Assembly: GCA_963711455.1 (NCBI GenBank) | Contig: CAVQEH010000009.1 | Location: 168,360 to 232,359, forward strand | Length of the DNA stretch: 64,000 nt | From: DATFVA01 sp963711455 | GTDB lineage: Bacteria > Bacteroidota > Ignavibacteria > Ignavibacteriales > Ignavibacteriaceae | Direction: 5' to 3' | Part shown: in pieces, positions 1-9,106 of the stretch | Numbering within the stretch: the first letter of the stretch is position 1 | Layout of the letters: the number at the start of each line of letters is the position of its first letter | Made by a program: the position numbers and the translations under genes | The notes under the pieces: model-generated | Databases searched by the model: none | Seen by the model: only the letters and a program-made list of their open reading frames with translations | What the model was told of the DNA's origin: nothing

Positions 1-2
1 TT

Positions 3-1025
3 AATCCTGATTTCAGAATATTTATCCACGAGTATCCTATTTTTGATGTCATTGCAAAAGAAAGAACAATATTCGGGAATGAAACTAACGAAGTACTCAG
101 GCAAAAAGGTATTTTCAAATATTCCGCGTCGGGTGTCGGCGAAAAAATTAAATTAAATGATCAACCTTATTACGAATACCTTCTTGCCTTAAACAGCGAC
201 AGTATTGATGAAGATTTTAAATTAACACTTAACATCATTGCTACAGCATTAACCTCAAGAATTAAACACAGAAGAATTTCATCTTCGGTTTATCATTTAA
301 AAGCTGATCTTGATAAGGCAAGGGAACTTCAGAAAAGCATCCTGCCCGAGCATGAATATCACTTTTTTGATTATGAACTTTTTGGTGTAACTAACCCGGC
401 TGAAATTGTTGGCGGAGATTTTTTTGATTACCTTGAAGTTGGTGATGAGAGGCTTGGAGTAACAGTAGGAGATGCTGCCAGTAAAGGTGTAAGTGCTTCG
501 GCTGAAGCGATGTATATTTCGGGTGCCTTAAGAATGGCAAGTAATTTTGAACTCAAGATTGCCCCGATGATGAAAAGAATGAATCAGCTTGTTAATAAAA
601 TATTTGCCGATGATAAATTTGCTTCACTGTTTTACGGCGAATTATCCCCCGATAAAAACGGGCTGTTCTTATATGCAAATGCAGGTCACAATCCGCCTTT
701 CTTTCTGAAATCTGAAACCAATGAGATCAGGCAGCTTAATCCTACAGGACCGGTTCTTGGACCAACCCCGCACGGAAAGTACACCGTTGATAATATTAAT
801 TTCAACAGGAATGATATTCTTCTGATTTATTCTGATGGTGTAACAGAATCAACGGATGATAAATTTAATTTGTACGGAGAGAAACGGCTTCAGGAAATTC
901 TTATAAAATTGAAAACTAAAACTCCTAAAGAAATTACTTATTCTATACTGGAAGACATTATAAATTTTTCACGGGGTGGTCAATATTCCGATGATAAAAC
1001 GCTGGTAGTTATCAAAAAAAAATAA
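3..1025 (+). CDS. PP2C/SpoIIE-type serine phosphatase, 5' partial
   Basis: The reading frame is open from the window edge, so the start lies outside and the first 340 or so codons here have no assured beginning. The RsbU/SpoIIE phosphatase core is clear: ILPEHEY, then VGGDFFDY and VGDAASKGVSA (the metal-binding Asp/Gly motifs), then YANAGHNPPF and LLIYSDGVTES towards the C-terminus, ending in DDKTLVVIK. In this family the enzyme dephosphorylates an anti-anti-sigma factor or similar STAS partner; no partner gene is adjacent. The segment before the phosphatase core could be a GAF-like or other sensor domain, but too little is visible. An internal ATG at 510 is only a shadow start inside the domain. 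Confidence 0.9.
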   Translation, partial: NPDFRIFIHEYPIFDVIAKERTIFGNETNEVLRQKGIFKYSASGVGEKIKLNDQPYYEYLLALNSDSIDEDFKLTLNIIATALTSRIKHRRISSSVYHLKADLDKARELQKSILPEHEYHFFDYELFGVTNPAEIVGGDFFDYLEVGDERLGVTVGDAASKGVSASAEAMYISGALRMASNFELKIAPMMKRMNQLVNKIFADDKFASLFYGELSPDKNGLFLYANAGHNPPFFLKSETNEIRQLNPTGPVLGPTPHGKYTVDNINFNRNDILLIYSDGVTESTDDKFNLYGEKRLQEILIKLKTKTPKEITYSILEDIINFSRGGQYSDDKTLVVIKKK

Positions 1026-1125
1026 CTGATATTAACAGCACATTCGCGATTTATTTAACACGGTTCAAAGTAATTTTCTTTTAAATTGATTTTTATTTTA
1101 CTGAGACAAATTACCGAGGCTAACA

Positions 1126-2490
1126 ATGATCAAATCGATTAATCCGGCGACTGAAAAAGAAATTAAATCATATAATGAGATGGAGCCGAATGAAATAGAA
1201 AAGATTGTTTCGTCAGCGGACAAAACTTTTAATGAATGGCACAGAACTTCTTTTTCAACGAGATCTCAAAAAATGAAAAAAGCCGGGGAAGTGTTAAGAA
1301 AAAATATTGATAAACATGCACGCCTGATGACTGAAGAAATGGGAAAACCAATTGCACAATCAAGATCGGAGGTTGAAAAATGTGCCTGGGTTTGTGATTA
1401 CTTTGCTGAAAACGGTGAAGAGTTTTTAAGGGATGATATTATTAAAAGTGATGCAGCGAAAAGTTTTATAAGCTTTCAACCTCTCGGTGTTGTGCTTGCA
1501 GTTATGCCGTGGAATTTTCCTTACTGGCAGGTATTCCGTTTTGCCGTCCCGGGCTTAATGGCAGGGAATGCCGGTGTATTGAAACATGCTTCAAATGTAA
1601 CAGGATGCGCTCTTGCTATTGAAGAGACTTTCAGGGAAGCCGGATTTCCTGATAATCTGTTCAGGACATTAGTCGTATCATCAAAAAAAATGGATAAGGT
1701 AATTGAACTTGAAAAAATTAGAGCAGTTACCTTAACGGGAAGTGTTCCGGCAGGAAAAGCTGTTGCTTCTAAAGCAGGATCTCTGATTAAAAAAACTGTT
1801 TTAGAACTTGGCGGGAGTGATCCTTATATCATACTTGAAGACGCAGATCTTGATGCAGCAGCAGAAACTTGCGTGGCTTCAAGATTGATAAACGGCGGAC
1901 AAAGCTGCATTGCTGCCAAAAGATTTATCGTTGTTAAAGATATTTATAATGATTTCCGCGATCTCTTTGTGGAAAAAATGAAAAAGAAAAAAATGGGCGA
2001 TCCTTTTGATGAATCAAATGATCTTGGTCCGCAGGCGAGAGATAATCTCCGTAATGATCTTCACGACCAGGTTAAAAAAAGTGTTGAGAAAGGTGCAAAG
2101 CTTTTACTTGGTGGTGAAATTCCGAAAATGAAAGGAGCGTACTATCCTCCCACTGTGCTTGCTAATGTTAAACCGGGTATGCCCGCTTATGATGAAGAAT
2201 TATTTGGTCCTGCCGCTTCATTAATAAAAGCAAAAGATGAAAATGAAGCAATTAAAATTGCAAACGATTCAATATTCGGTTTAGGTGCTGCTGTCTTCAC
2301 TTCTGATGTTGAAAGAGGAGAAAGAATTGCAAAAGAAGAATTGAATGCCGGAAATTGTTTTGTTAATTCATTTGTAAAATCTGATCCGAGATTGCCGTTT
2401 GGTGGAGTGAAAGAATCAGGTTATGGCAGGGAGCTTTCATTTCTTGGAATACGTGAGTTCGTAAATATTAAGACAGTCTATGTTAAATAA
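1126..2490 (+). CDS. NAD(P)-dependent aldehyde dehydrogenase, succinate-semialdehyde type
   Basis: This is a full-length ALDH-superfamily enzyme of 454 residues, oxidising an aldehyde to the acid with NAD(P). The cofactor-site motif VMPWNFPYWQ lies near residue 127, the general base is Glu227 in LELGG, and the nucleophile is Cys261 in GGQSCIAAKRF. The length and the motif NFPYWQVFR resemble the Sad/YneI group of succinate-semialdehyde dehydrogenases, but substrate cannot be fixed from sequence. It stands alone, about 100 bases from its upstream neighbour. ATG start; the upstream sequence contains a weak purine stretch only. Confidence 0.92.
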   Translation: MIKSINPATEKEIKSYNEMEPNEIEKIVSSADKTFNEWHRTSFSTRSQKMKKAGEVLRKNIDKHARLMTEEMGKPIAQSRSEVEKCAWVCDYFAENGEEFLRDDIIKSDAAKSFISFQPLGVVLAVMPWNFPYWQVFRFAVPGLMAGNAGVLKHASNVTGCALAIEETFREAGFPDNLFRTLVVSSKKMDKVIELEKIRAVTLTGSVPAGKAVASKAGSLIKKTVLELGGSDPYIILEDADLDAAAETCVASRLINGGQSCIAAKRFIVVKDIYNDFRDLFVEKMKKKKMGDPFDESNDLGPQARDNLRNDLHDQVKKSVEKGAKLLLGGEIPKMKGAYYPPTVLANVKPGMPAYDEELFGPAASLIKAKDENEAIKIANDSIFGLGAAVFTSDVERGERIAKEELNAGNCFVNSFVKSDPRLPFGGVKESGYGRELSFLGIREFVNIKTVYVK

Positions 2491-2495
2491 AGTGT

Positions 2496-2522
2496 AAGTT
2501 CAAGAGTAAGTTCAGGTTCAAG
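2496..2522. repeat. Dispersed 27-base GTTCAAG-rich repeat, copy 1
   Basis: This intergenic 27-mer is built from AAGTTCAAG and GTAAGTTCAGG units. Its reverse complement matches 45941-45967 at 26 of 27 bases. Both copies lie just downstream of a stop codon. Nothing in it codes for protein. Confidence 0.6.
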
Positions 2523-2693
2523 CACAAGATTAAGAGTAACCTTTAAGTCTTATTACAATTTATTTACTTTAAGTGACTATTTGGGTTCGAATTAAATCTG
2601 TTCGTGATATTCTCTTTTTGTAGATTACTTTAGGAATAAATCATATTTTTATGATGAAATTTATCATTTAAATGGGATTGAACAGATAATTCT

Positions 2694-4004
2694 ATGAATG
2701 ATTCACTAAAATTCCTTCCTGATTATTTACTTCACAATGGCACTACTTTAACTTCAATTGATTTATTTACCTTGCTGCAGAAGCTTGTCGTTGCTCTCTT
2801 CATTGGCCTTCTTATCGGTCTTGAACGCGAACACGACAGACCAAAAGAAGACAAGATTTTTGCCGGGGTCCGTACAACTCCTTTAATTGCATTGCTTGGA
2901 TTTGTTGCAGGGCTGATAGCTTCAATTACAACTTATTGGATTTATTTTATTATTTTCGGGGGATTCGCTTCACTTGTAACTACCTCTCATGTATATTCGG
3001 CAAAATCAGGCAGGCTTGGCGGTACGTCGGAAGTAGCGCTTTATCTTGTGTTTCTACTTGGCACATTGGTCTATTATAATTTTATAATTCTTGCGGCAGT
3101 CATTGCAGTTATCGTTGCACTTTTCCTGACACTGAAATTTCAGTTTCATCAGTTTGTTGGTAAAGTGAGCGAAGAGGATTTATATGCAACGTTAAAGCTG
3201 GCGATTATTACAGTAATTGTACTTCCGCTTTTACCTGATAAAACTTATGGTCCTTTGGATGTTCTTAATCCAAGGCTGATCTGGTATATGGTTATACTTG
3301 TCAGCGGGATAAGCTTTGTTGGTTATATTCTTATGAAAGTATATGGTGAAGGGAAGGGAGTTTCACTTACGGGGCTGTTAGGTGGGATGGTATCAAGTAC
3401 TGCGGTTGCATATTCATTATCAAAAAAGAGCAAAGAGAATTTATCCCTTTCACCCAATTTTGCCGTGGGAATTATTCTTGCTTCTACCGTAATGTATTTC
3501 CGTATTTTTATAGTTGTGCTTGTTTTTAACAGTTCGATTTTGTCCGAACTCTGGCTGCCATTATTAATATTTATAGTTTGCGGATTTATAGTCAGTCTGA
3601 TAATGTCAAAGAAATTTGTTAATGGTAAGCATGAGCAAATTGAACTTACAAATCCATTCAGATTAAAGTCGGCTATTTTATTCGGGATAATTTTCGGGAT
3701 AGTAATCTTTGTGGCTAAAGCTGCGCAGATCTATTTAGGATCAGGTGGTTTATATGCTGCCAGTGCTCTTGCCGGCTTAACAAGCGTTGATGCAATTGTT
3801 CTATCACTTGCGAAATTTGCAGCCGGAAAACTTTCTCTACAGATAGTTGTGACGGCAATTATACTTGCCACTATTTCAAATAATATTGTAAAGGCATTAA
3901 TTACATTATTCACCGGTTCGGATCAATTGAGAAAATATGTATTTGCCGGTTTGGGAATTTTATCTGGAGTTTCCGTTATTTATTTACTTTTTATTTTAAT
4001 ATAA
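2694..4004 (+). CDS. MgtC/SapB family membrane protein with DUF4010 domain
   Basis: A polytopic inner-membrane protein of 436 residues. The N-terminal 150 residues form the MgtC/SapB domain, with the family signature LFIGLLIGLEREHDRP at about residues 36-51 and AGVRTTPLIALLG after it. The remainder is a DUF4010 region with roughly eight more hydrophobic segments, including LLGGMVSSTAVAYSLS. MgtC-like proteins have been tied to Mg2+ limitation and ATP-synthase control, but the long DUF4010 fusions are uncharacterised and transport is only a guess. ATG start. A strong terminator hairpin follows directly after the stop. Confidence 0.88.
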   Translation: MNDSLKFLPDYLLHNGTTLTSIDLFTLLQKLVVALFIGLLIGLEREHDRPKEDKIFAGVRTTPLIALLGFVAGLIASITTYWIYFIIFGGFASLVTTSHVYSAKSGRLGGTSEVALYLVFLLGTLVYYNFIILAAVIAVIVALFLTLKFQFHQFVGKVSEEDLYATLKLAIITVIVLPLLPDKTYGPLDVLNPRLIWYMVILVSGISFVGYILMKVYGEGKGVSLTGLLGGMVSSTAVAYSLSKKSKENLSLSPNFAVGIILASTVMYFRIFIVVLVFNSSILSELWLPLLIFIVCGFIVSLIMSKKFVNGKHEQIELTNPFRLKSAILFGIIFGIVIFVAKAAQIYLGSGGLYAASALAGLTSVDAIVLSLAKFAAGKLSLQIVVTAIILATISNNIVKALITLFTGSDQLRKYVFAGLGILSGVSVIYLLFILI

Positions 4005-4005
4005 A

Positions 4006-4025
4006 AAAGGCTCTTTCGAGCCTTT
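4006..4025. terminator. Bidirectional intrinsic terminator
   Basis: Perfect 8-base stem AAAGGCTC/GAGCCTTT with a 4-base loop. It begins 2 bases after the MgtC-family stop and has A/T-rich flanks on both sides, so it can also end transcription of the convergent 49-residue gene. Confidence 0.75.
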
Positions 4026-4072
4026 ATAATTATTTTCCTGTTGATAATTTTTTTCGTTTAAAAATAAATTAT

Positions 4073-4222
4073 TTAAATCACCCTTCTTCCCTGGATTAAC
4101 CTGATTATTAATGTAATAACTGCTAAAATTAGTAATATATGTATGAATCCACCCAATGTATACGAGGTAACAACACCTAATAACCATAGTATCAGTAGAA
4201 TCACAAAAATAGTCCATAGCAT
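4073..4222 (-). CDS. Small membrane protein, lmo0937 family (49 aa)
   Basis: Reading the minus strand gives a 49-residue hydrophobic protein starting MLWTIFVILLILWLLGVVTS and ending in RRVI. It has two membrane segments separated by SYTLGGFIH. This pattern (MLxxIxxxLxxLWLLGxxxxxxxGGxIHxLL) is that of the lmo0937-family small membrane proteins, whose function is unknown and which often appear in stress-related contexts. A good ribosome site (GAGGAG, 8 bases before the ATG) supports the start. The gene converges on the MgtC-family gene and is divergent from truA. A longer overlapping frame on the same strand is not the gene. Confidence 0.85.
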   Translation of the reverse strand: MLWTIFVILLILWLLGVVTSYTLGGFIHILLILAVITLIIRLIQGRRVI

Positions 4223-4398
4223 AAGATTTTCTCCTCAATAATTAATTTTGTATTTATGACTGGTGCAATTACAAAATATTGTTATATACTTATAATCACC
4301 ATTGATACGGTCACAGTAATTTTGTTTTGTGATTTGATTTAAAAAATAACGTGAAGCCTGATACAAAATAATATTAGTAATAATCAGTACGATCAGAA

Positions 4399-5127
4399 TT
4401 GAATAATTTTAAGCTCATAATTCAATATGATGGAACGAAATATTCCGGCTGGCAAATTCAGAAAAATCAAAATACAATCCAGCAGAAAATATCAGATTCA
4501 ATTGAAATTATCTTGAAAGAGAAAGTGAATTTTATTGGATCAGGAAGGACGGATACAGGTGTTCACGCTTTAGGGCAGGCTGCAAATTTTAAATCAGAAC
4601 AAAAAATTAATATTCATAAATTTCAGTATTCCCTTAATTCTATTCTTCCCAATGACATAGTAGTTTTAAAAATGGAACGGGTAAGTGAAAACTTTCACTC
4701 GAGATTTGATGCAAAAAAAAGAACTTATTTTTACCTTATTACAAAGCACAAATCACCTTTCTATTTCAGATATTCTTATTTTTATCCTTATCAGGCTGAT
4801 ATAGCGAAGCTTAATCAACTATCGACATCATTTACAGGCAAAAAAGATTTTACTTCATTTTCCAGGAAGAGGTCGGACACAAAAAATAAAATTTGTGAAG
4901 TCTACGAAGCCAGGTGGAAAGAAACGAAAGACTTTATTCTGTTTTACATTTCCGCTGACAGATTTCTTCATGGAATGGTAAGGACTATCGTTGGTACTCT
5001 TCTTTATTCTTTAAAAAATAATTTAGATGGTAAATACATAGAAGATATCTTTTCAGAAAAAAACCGGGAAGCTGCCGATGAAGCAGTCCCTGCAAAAGGA
5101 TTATTCCTATTTAAAGTAAAATATTAA
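4399..5127 (+). CDS. truA: tRNA pseudouridine synthase A
   Basis: Converts uridine to pseudouridine at positions 38-40 of the tRNA anticodon arm. At 242 residues it is a normal-length TruA. The N-terminal YDGTKYSGWQ motif, the catalytic Asp52 in GSGRTDTGVHALGQ, and RTYFYLI and FLHGMVRTIVGTLL further on are all present. The start is TTG at 4399: conserved sequence begins immediately after it and no in-frame ATG precedes. The next gene follows after 35 bases, so truA probably heads a short operon with the two membrane proteins. Confidence 0.96.
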   Translation: MNNFKLIIQYDGTKYSGWQIQKNQNTIQQKISDSIEIILKEKVNFIGSGRTDTGVHALGQAANFKSEQKINIHKFQYSLNSILPNDIVVLKMERVSENFHSRFDAKKRTYFYLITKHKSPFYFRYSYFYPYQADIAKLNQLSTSFTGKKDFTSFSRKRSDTKNKICEVYEARWKETKDFILFYISADRFLHGMVRTIVGTLLYSLKNNLDGKYIEDIFSEKNREAADEAVPAKGLFLFKVKY

Positions 5128-5162
5128 TTTGAAATCCTAATAAATTATTTAAAAGGAAATTC

Positions 5163-5633
5163 ATGGAATTTCTCGCAAGCATTCATCCAAAAATTATTCA
5201 TTTCCCCATAGCCTTTTTACTTATTTATGTTTTACTGGAGATTACCGGGGTTCTGACAAAGAAAGAATTTTTTCAGAAGAGTGCTCATTTATTTTTATTC
5301 CTTGGAGTTTTAGCAACCGTAGCTGCGGTCATTACCGGGAACCAGGCTGCAGATGTGGCATCGAAATGGGAAGATAAAGGAGCAGTAATTCCATTCGGAT
5401 TAATTTCAGAGCACGAAGAATATGCGACAATTACTCTCTGGTATTTTACCGCTTTACTGGTTCTCCGCACCTTCTATGTAATCAAAAAAAAATTCAGGGG
5501 ATATATTCAATACGTGTTTATTTTACTTGCCATCATCGGAGCTTACCTTGTGTATCAAACAGGGGATAATGGAGGAAAATTAGTGTTTGATCATGGTGTC
5601 GGAACAGAATTGAAAAAAGAAGAAATTCAGTAA
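5163..5633 (+). CDS. DUF2231 family membrane protein
   Basis: A 156-residue integral membrane protein with four hydrophobic segments. The N-terminal IHPKIIHFPIAFLLIYVLL motif is the DUF2231 hallmark, with conserved His and Pro in the first helix. Family function is not established; some members sit with cytochrome or heme-related genes, which is not the case here. It lies between truA and another membrane protein (15 bases), suggesting cotranscription. ATG start with AAAAGGAAATTC just before it. Confidence 0.85.
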   Translation: MEFLASIHPKIIHFPIAFLLIYVLLEITGVLTKKEFFQKSAHLFLFLGVLATVAAVITGNQAADVASKWEDKGAVIPFGLISEHEEYATITLWYFTALLVLRTFYVIKKKFRGYIQYVFILLAIIGAYLVYQTGDNGGKLVFDHGVGTELKKEEIQ

Positions 5634-5648
5634 CCAGAAAGATTATTC

Positions 5649-6458
5649 TTGAACCTTTTTAGAATTATACTTGCTGTACTTCTTGTAAATGCTTCCGGGA
5701 TAATATTAAGATATTTTGAGTTAGATACTTATTTTATCTTTTTAGGATTCAGGTTCCACTTAAGTGCCGTTCTTCCTTTTCTTATTCTTCTTAATGAAAA
5801 AAATCTGCACATTCTTTCCGTATCTTTCAGGAAGCCAGTTTTTAAAAGGAAGTCCATACCTTTTTTATGGTTAATTATTTCCCTTATCGGATTCTTTTCC
5901 ATTCTGTTTATTTTTGAAAAAATTAAACCGGGAGATCCGGATTATTTTTATGAGTTTGGTATATCTTCGATATTTGATTTCCCGTTATACCTTATATGGA
6001 ATTTTCCACAACTCTGTTTTTTATTCCTGACCCTGACAATTTTTTCCCGTTTAAATAGATTGTCTTATTTCAATTCTTTTATTGGCTGCATCTCTTTATT
6101 TGCCTATGAGCTGGTTCCTTTTAATTCCGGATTAAATTATTCGGGAATTATTTCATTTATTTTCATCTCATTAACAGCATCATTTTTCGTTACAAAGCTC
6201 CGGAATTTATATTGGTTTGCGTTTATGATTTTCAGTTCGGTGTGGAGTATAATTCTTCTCTTCGGAAGTAAATCCGAAATAATTATCAATATCTTTTTTG
6301 CAAAAGAGTACACTAACTGGGATGGATTTTTTAAAGTGAGTAAAGAGATAAATCCATATATTATCACAGCTTTTTTCCTGGTCATATTAATTATAGTGTT
6401 TTTTTATGCGGTATTCTTTAAAAAGAATCCGGGTAATAAAAAAGAGAATATTTTTTAG
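5649..6458 (+). CDS. Polytopic membrane protein of unknown function
   Basis: I do not recognise this 269-residue protein. It has about eight hydrophobic segments and a short basic, Asn-rich tail (FFKKNPGNKKENIF). The spacing of the segments and the motif YLIWNFPQLCFLF recall CPBP-type intramembrane proteases, but the Glu-Glu and His motifs of that family are not evident, so I do not assign it. TTG start at 5649, 15 bases after the DUF2231 stop, with no better in-frame start nearby. It is likely the last gene of the truA operon. Confidence 0.7.
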   Translation: MNLFRIILAVLLVNASGIILRYFELDTYFIFLGFRFHLSAVLPFLILLNEKNLHILSVSFRKPVFKRKSIPFLWLIISLIGFFSILFIFEKIKPGDPDYFYEFGISSIFDFPLYLIWNFPQLCFLFLTLTIFSRLNRLSYFNSFIGCISLFAYELVPFNSGLNYSGIISFIFISLTASFFVTKLRNLYWFAFMIFSSVWSIILLFGSKSEIIINIFFAKEYTNWDGFFKVSKEINPYIITAFFLVILIIVFFYAVFFKKNPGNKKENIF

Positions 6459-6539
6459 ATAATTAATTTCTATTTCTGTAAATTGCGCAGCACAATTGTA
6501 GCTCAGGTTTAGTATATATTAACTAAAAATGAATGTACA

Positions 6540-7619
6540 ATGAAATTATTTTTACTATCTATCATATTAGCTTTCAGTTCATTAAGCATTGCACAGCAGG
6601 CGTCTGATTATTTTCCTGCCCAGACAGGTTATCAATGGAATTATAAAGTAACACCTCTCGATTCCGCCAACAATGAGATTGATTCACTTTCATATTTCAG
6701 GGCAGACTCATTTGCAGTGACTTCTAATTTTATGGGCAGAAATGCCGATTTTGTTTTATCAAAATCAGGACCCTTAAATCTGATTAATTTTATGCCTTAT
6801 ACAGACACATCATTTTTTTCCTTTGAAAACGCAGACGGTTACCAGTATTTCAAAATATCAAACCTTGGAAACCTGGTTGCAGTTCTGGATTCAGTTGGCC
6901 TGGATTCAACCGTTCTTGGGGTTATACAATCCTTTGAAGAGTGGTATTCTGTATTTCGTTTTGCTCAGCCTGTTGGAAGTGAATATACAATATTTTCAAA
7001 AGATACAACGATCAATCTTAGCGGCAGTAATTTACCACTGCGTTTCCAATACCTTGGTAAAAGGTTTAGTGACGAAACTATTCAGACAGAGGCAGGAACA
7101 TACTTATGTAAGCAATTTCTTTTATCAACAGTGGTAAGTTATATAATATTTCCTCCCAACCTTACATTGGAACTTTTTAGATTAACTACCACAAAATGGA
7201 TTTCACAGAATGTCTGGCTGGTTCAGGAAATTTCACCTTCTACAAATATAGATTTAAGTTTTATCGGTTATCCCGCTTTTACAATCCCGGGAACCAAAAC
7301 AGTTTTAATTCCTCTAATAACCGATGTTAAATTTTCAGAATCTTCTCCTTCTGATTTTGCATTATTACAGAATTACCCGAATCCGTTTAACCCTTCGACT
7401 AAAATCAATTTCTGGATTCCCGAACCGGGTAATGTTTCATTAAAAGTTTATGATATTCTGGGCAGAGAAGTTTCTACATTGCTGAATGAGCAAAAGAATG
7501 CCGGCAGTTATTCAGTTTCGTTTGACCCGGAATCAAATAAATTATCAAGCGGTATTTATTTTTATGTCCTGAAATTTAAGGGAATGGAACTAACTAATAA
7601 GATGGTATTTCTAAAGTAA
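6540..7619 (+). CDS. T9SS-exported protein, paralogue 1
   Basis: A 359-residue secreted protein. Residues 1-19 are a signal peptide ending SIAQQ, followed by an uncharacterised domain of about 240 residues beginning ASDYFPAQTGYQWNYKV. The last 85 or so residues are a T9SS type A sorting domain (LLQNYPNPFNPSTKINF ... SSGIYFYVLKF ... MVFLK), which sends proteins through the type IX secretion system and is usually cleaved at the cell surface. It is a tandem duplicate of the next gene, from which it differs by lacking the extra beta-sandwich-like module before the sorting domain. Confidence 0.88.
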   Translation: MKLFLLSIILAFSSLSIAQQASDYFPAQTGYQWNYKVTPLDSANNEIDSLSYFRADSFAVTSNFMGRNADFVLSKSGPLNLINFMPYTDTSFFSFENADGYQYFKISNLGNLVAVLDSVGLDSTVLGVIQSFEEWYSVFRFAQPVGSEYTIFSKDTTINLSGSNLPLRFQYLGKRFSDETIQTEAGTYLCKQFLLSTVVSYIIFPPNLTLELFRLTTTKWISQNVWLVQEISPSTNIDLSFIGYPAFTIPGTKTVLIPLITDVKFSESSPSDFALLQNYPNPFNPSTKINFWIPEPGNVSLKVYDILGREVSTLLNEQKNAGSYSVSFDPESNKLSSGIYFYVLKFKGMELTNKMVFLK

Positions 7620-7694
7620 AACTATTGAAGATTTTAATTCACAATTTTGCTAACTACCTGAGTTCAAAAAATATTGAATAAGAAAAATCACAAA

Positions 7695-9044
7695 ATGAAA
7701 ATATTGGTTTTTTCAGGTTTAGTAATGCTCAGTACAATTGTACTTGCCCAGCAGGCTTCTGATTATTTTCCATCGCAAACCGGCTACAACTGGAGTTATA
7801 AAGTTTTTCCTCTTGATTCTGCAAATAATCAAATAGATTCGCTTTCATATTTCAGGGCAGATTCCTTTGCCGTTACTACAAATTATCTTGGAAGGAACGC
7901 TGATCTTGTTGTATCAAAAACAGGACCTTTAAATATTATTAATTCTTTACCATATACAGACAGTTCTTATTTCTCATTTGAAAATACGGATGGTTACCAG
8001 TACTTCAGTGTTTCAAATCTTGGTAATCTTGTATCGCTTTTGGATTCGATAGGACTCGATTCGACTCTGTTAGGTGTTATACTGTCATTCGAAGACTGGT
8101 ATCCTGTTTATCGTTTTGGTCAGTCTGTTGGAAATGAATATACAATTTTTACTAAAGATACGACTATAAATCTTGGCGGCAGTGATTTACCTTTACGTTT
8201 TCAATATTTAGGAAAGAGATTGGCGGATGACACCGTTCAGACAGAAACAGGAACCTATGCCTGTAAGCAATTTCTATTATCAACAGTTGTAAAATATATA
8301 ATAATTCCTCCTAATATTACTTTTGAGCTGTTCAGATTAACAACGACAAAATGGATTTCACAAAACATCTGGCTTGTCCAGGAAATTTCGCCATCCACAA
8401 CAATAGATTTAAGTTTTATTGGATATCCTGTTTTTACTGTTCTTGGAACTAAAACAGTATTAACTCCCTCATTTGTTAATGTGGAATTAACTTCTTTCAC
8501 TGGAAGCTTAAATAATTCTGGCCAGGTTGTTCTTAACTGGCAGACAGCAACTGAAACAAATAACAGAGTATTTGAAATTGAAAGGAAAACATTAAACGGC
8601 GCTTATACAGTTATTGGGTATGTTAATGGAGCAGGTACAACAACTGAACCACATAGTTATTCTTTTATTGACAGAAATGTTAATACTGGTGTTTGTACTT
8701 ACAGATTAAAACAAATTGATTTTGATGGCAGCTATGAATATTCTAATGCTGTTGAAATCAGTGTTAATGGAAAAATGCGGTTTAACCTTGCCCAGAATTA
8801 TCCGAATCCGTTTAATCCTTCAACGAATATTGAGTTCAAAATTCCTGAATCGGGAGACGTTTCATTAAAGGTTTATAATGTTCTTGGGAAAGAAGTTCTT
8901 ACACTAATAAATGAACAAAAAAATGCCGGCACCTATTCAATGAAGTTTAACCCGGAATCTGATAAGTTATCAAGCGGTATTTATTTTTATGTGCTTAAAT
9001 TTAAAGGATTACAGCTAAATCATAAAATGATTTTTCTTAAGTAA
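7695..9044 (+). CDS. T9SS-exported protein, paralogue 2
   Basis: Close tandem paralogue of the preceding gene. The signal peptide (MKILVFSGLVMLSTIVLAQQ) argues for the ATG at 7695 rather than the in-frame TTG 21 bases upstream; the protein is then 449 residues. The N-terminal 250 residues align almost position by position with paralogue 1. It then has an extra module of about 95 residues (FTGSLNNSGQVVLNW ... CTYRLKQIDFDGSYEYSN) that resembles the fibronectin-like spacer found before sorting domains in this group, followed by the T9SS sorting domain (QNYPNPFNPSTNIEF). Function of the shared N-terminal domain is unknown. Confidence 0.87.
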   Translation: MKILVFSGLVMLSTIVLAQQASDYFPSQTGYNWSYKVFPLDSANNQIDSLSYFRADSFAVTTNYLGRNADLVVSKTGPLNIINSLPYTDSSYFSFENTDGYQYFSVSNLGNLVSLLDSIGLDSTLLGVILSFEDWYPVYRFGQSVGNEYTIFTKDTTINLGGSDLPLRFQYLGKRLADDTVQTETGTYACKQFLLSTVVKYIIIPPNITFELFRLTTTKWISQNIWLVQEISPSTTIDLSFIGYPVFTVLGTKTVLTPSFVNVELTSFTGSLNNSGQVVLNWQTATETNNRVFEIERKTLNGAYTVIGYVNGAGTTTEPHSYSFIDRNVNTGVCTYRLKQIDFDGSYEYSNAVEISVNGKMRFNLAQNYPNPFNPSTNIEFKIPESGDVSLKVYNVLGKEVLTLINEQKNAGTYSMKFNPESDKLSSGIYFYVLKFKGLQLNHKMIFLK

Positions 9045-9106
9045 ATTAATTAATAATTTTTTTCATAACAATTAATAATCAGAACCTGTAAAGGGGTTTA
9101 TCAATT

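Noticed and set aside
20..40. DnaA-box-like TTATCCACG at the window start
   Set aside because: It has one mismatch, lies inside a coding region and has no companion boxes.
3996..4238. An 80-residue minus-strand ORF overlapping the lmo0937-type gene
   Set aside because: It is a shadow frame; the 49-residue frame has the ribosome site and the family motif.
5649..6458. Assignment as a CPBP intramembrane protease
   Set aside because: Only general membrane topology matches; the Glu-Glu and His motifs are not evident.
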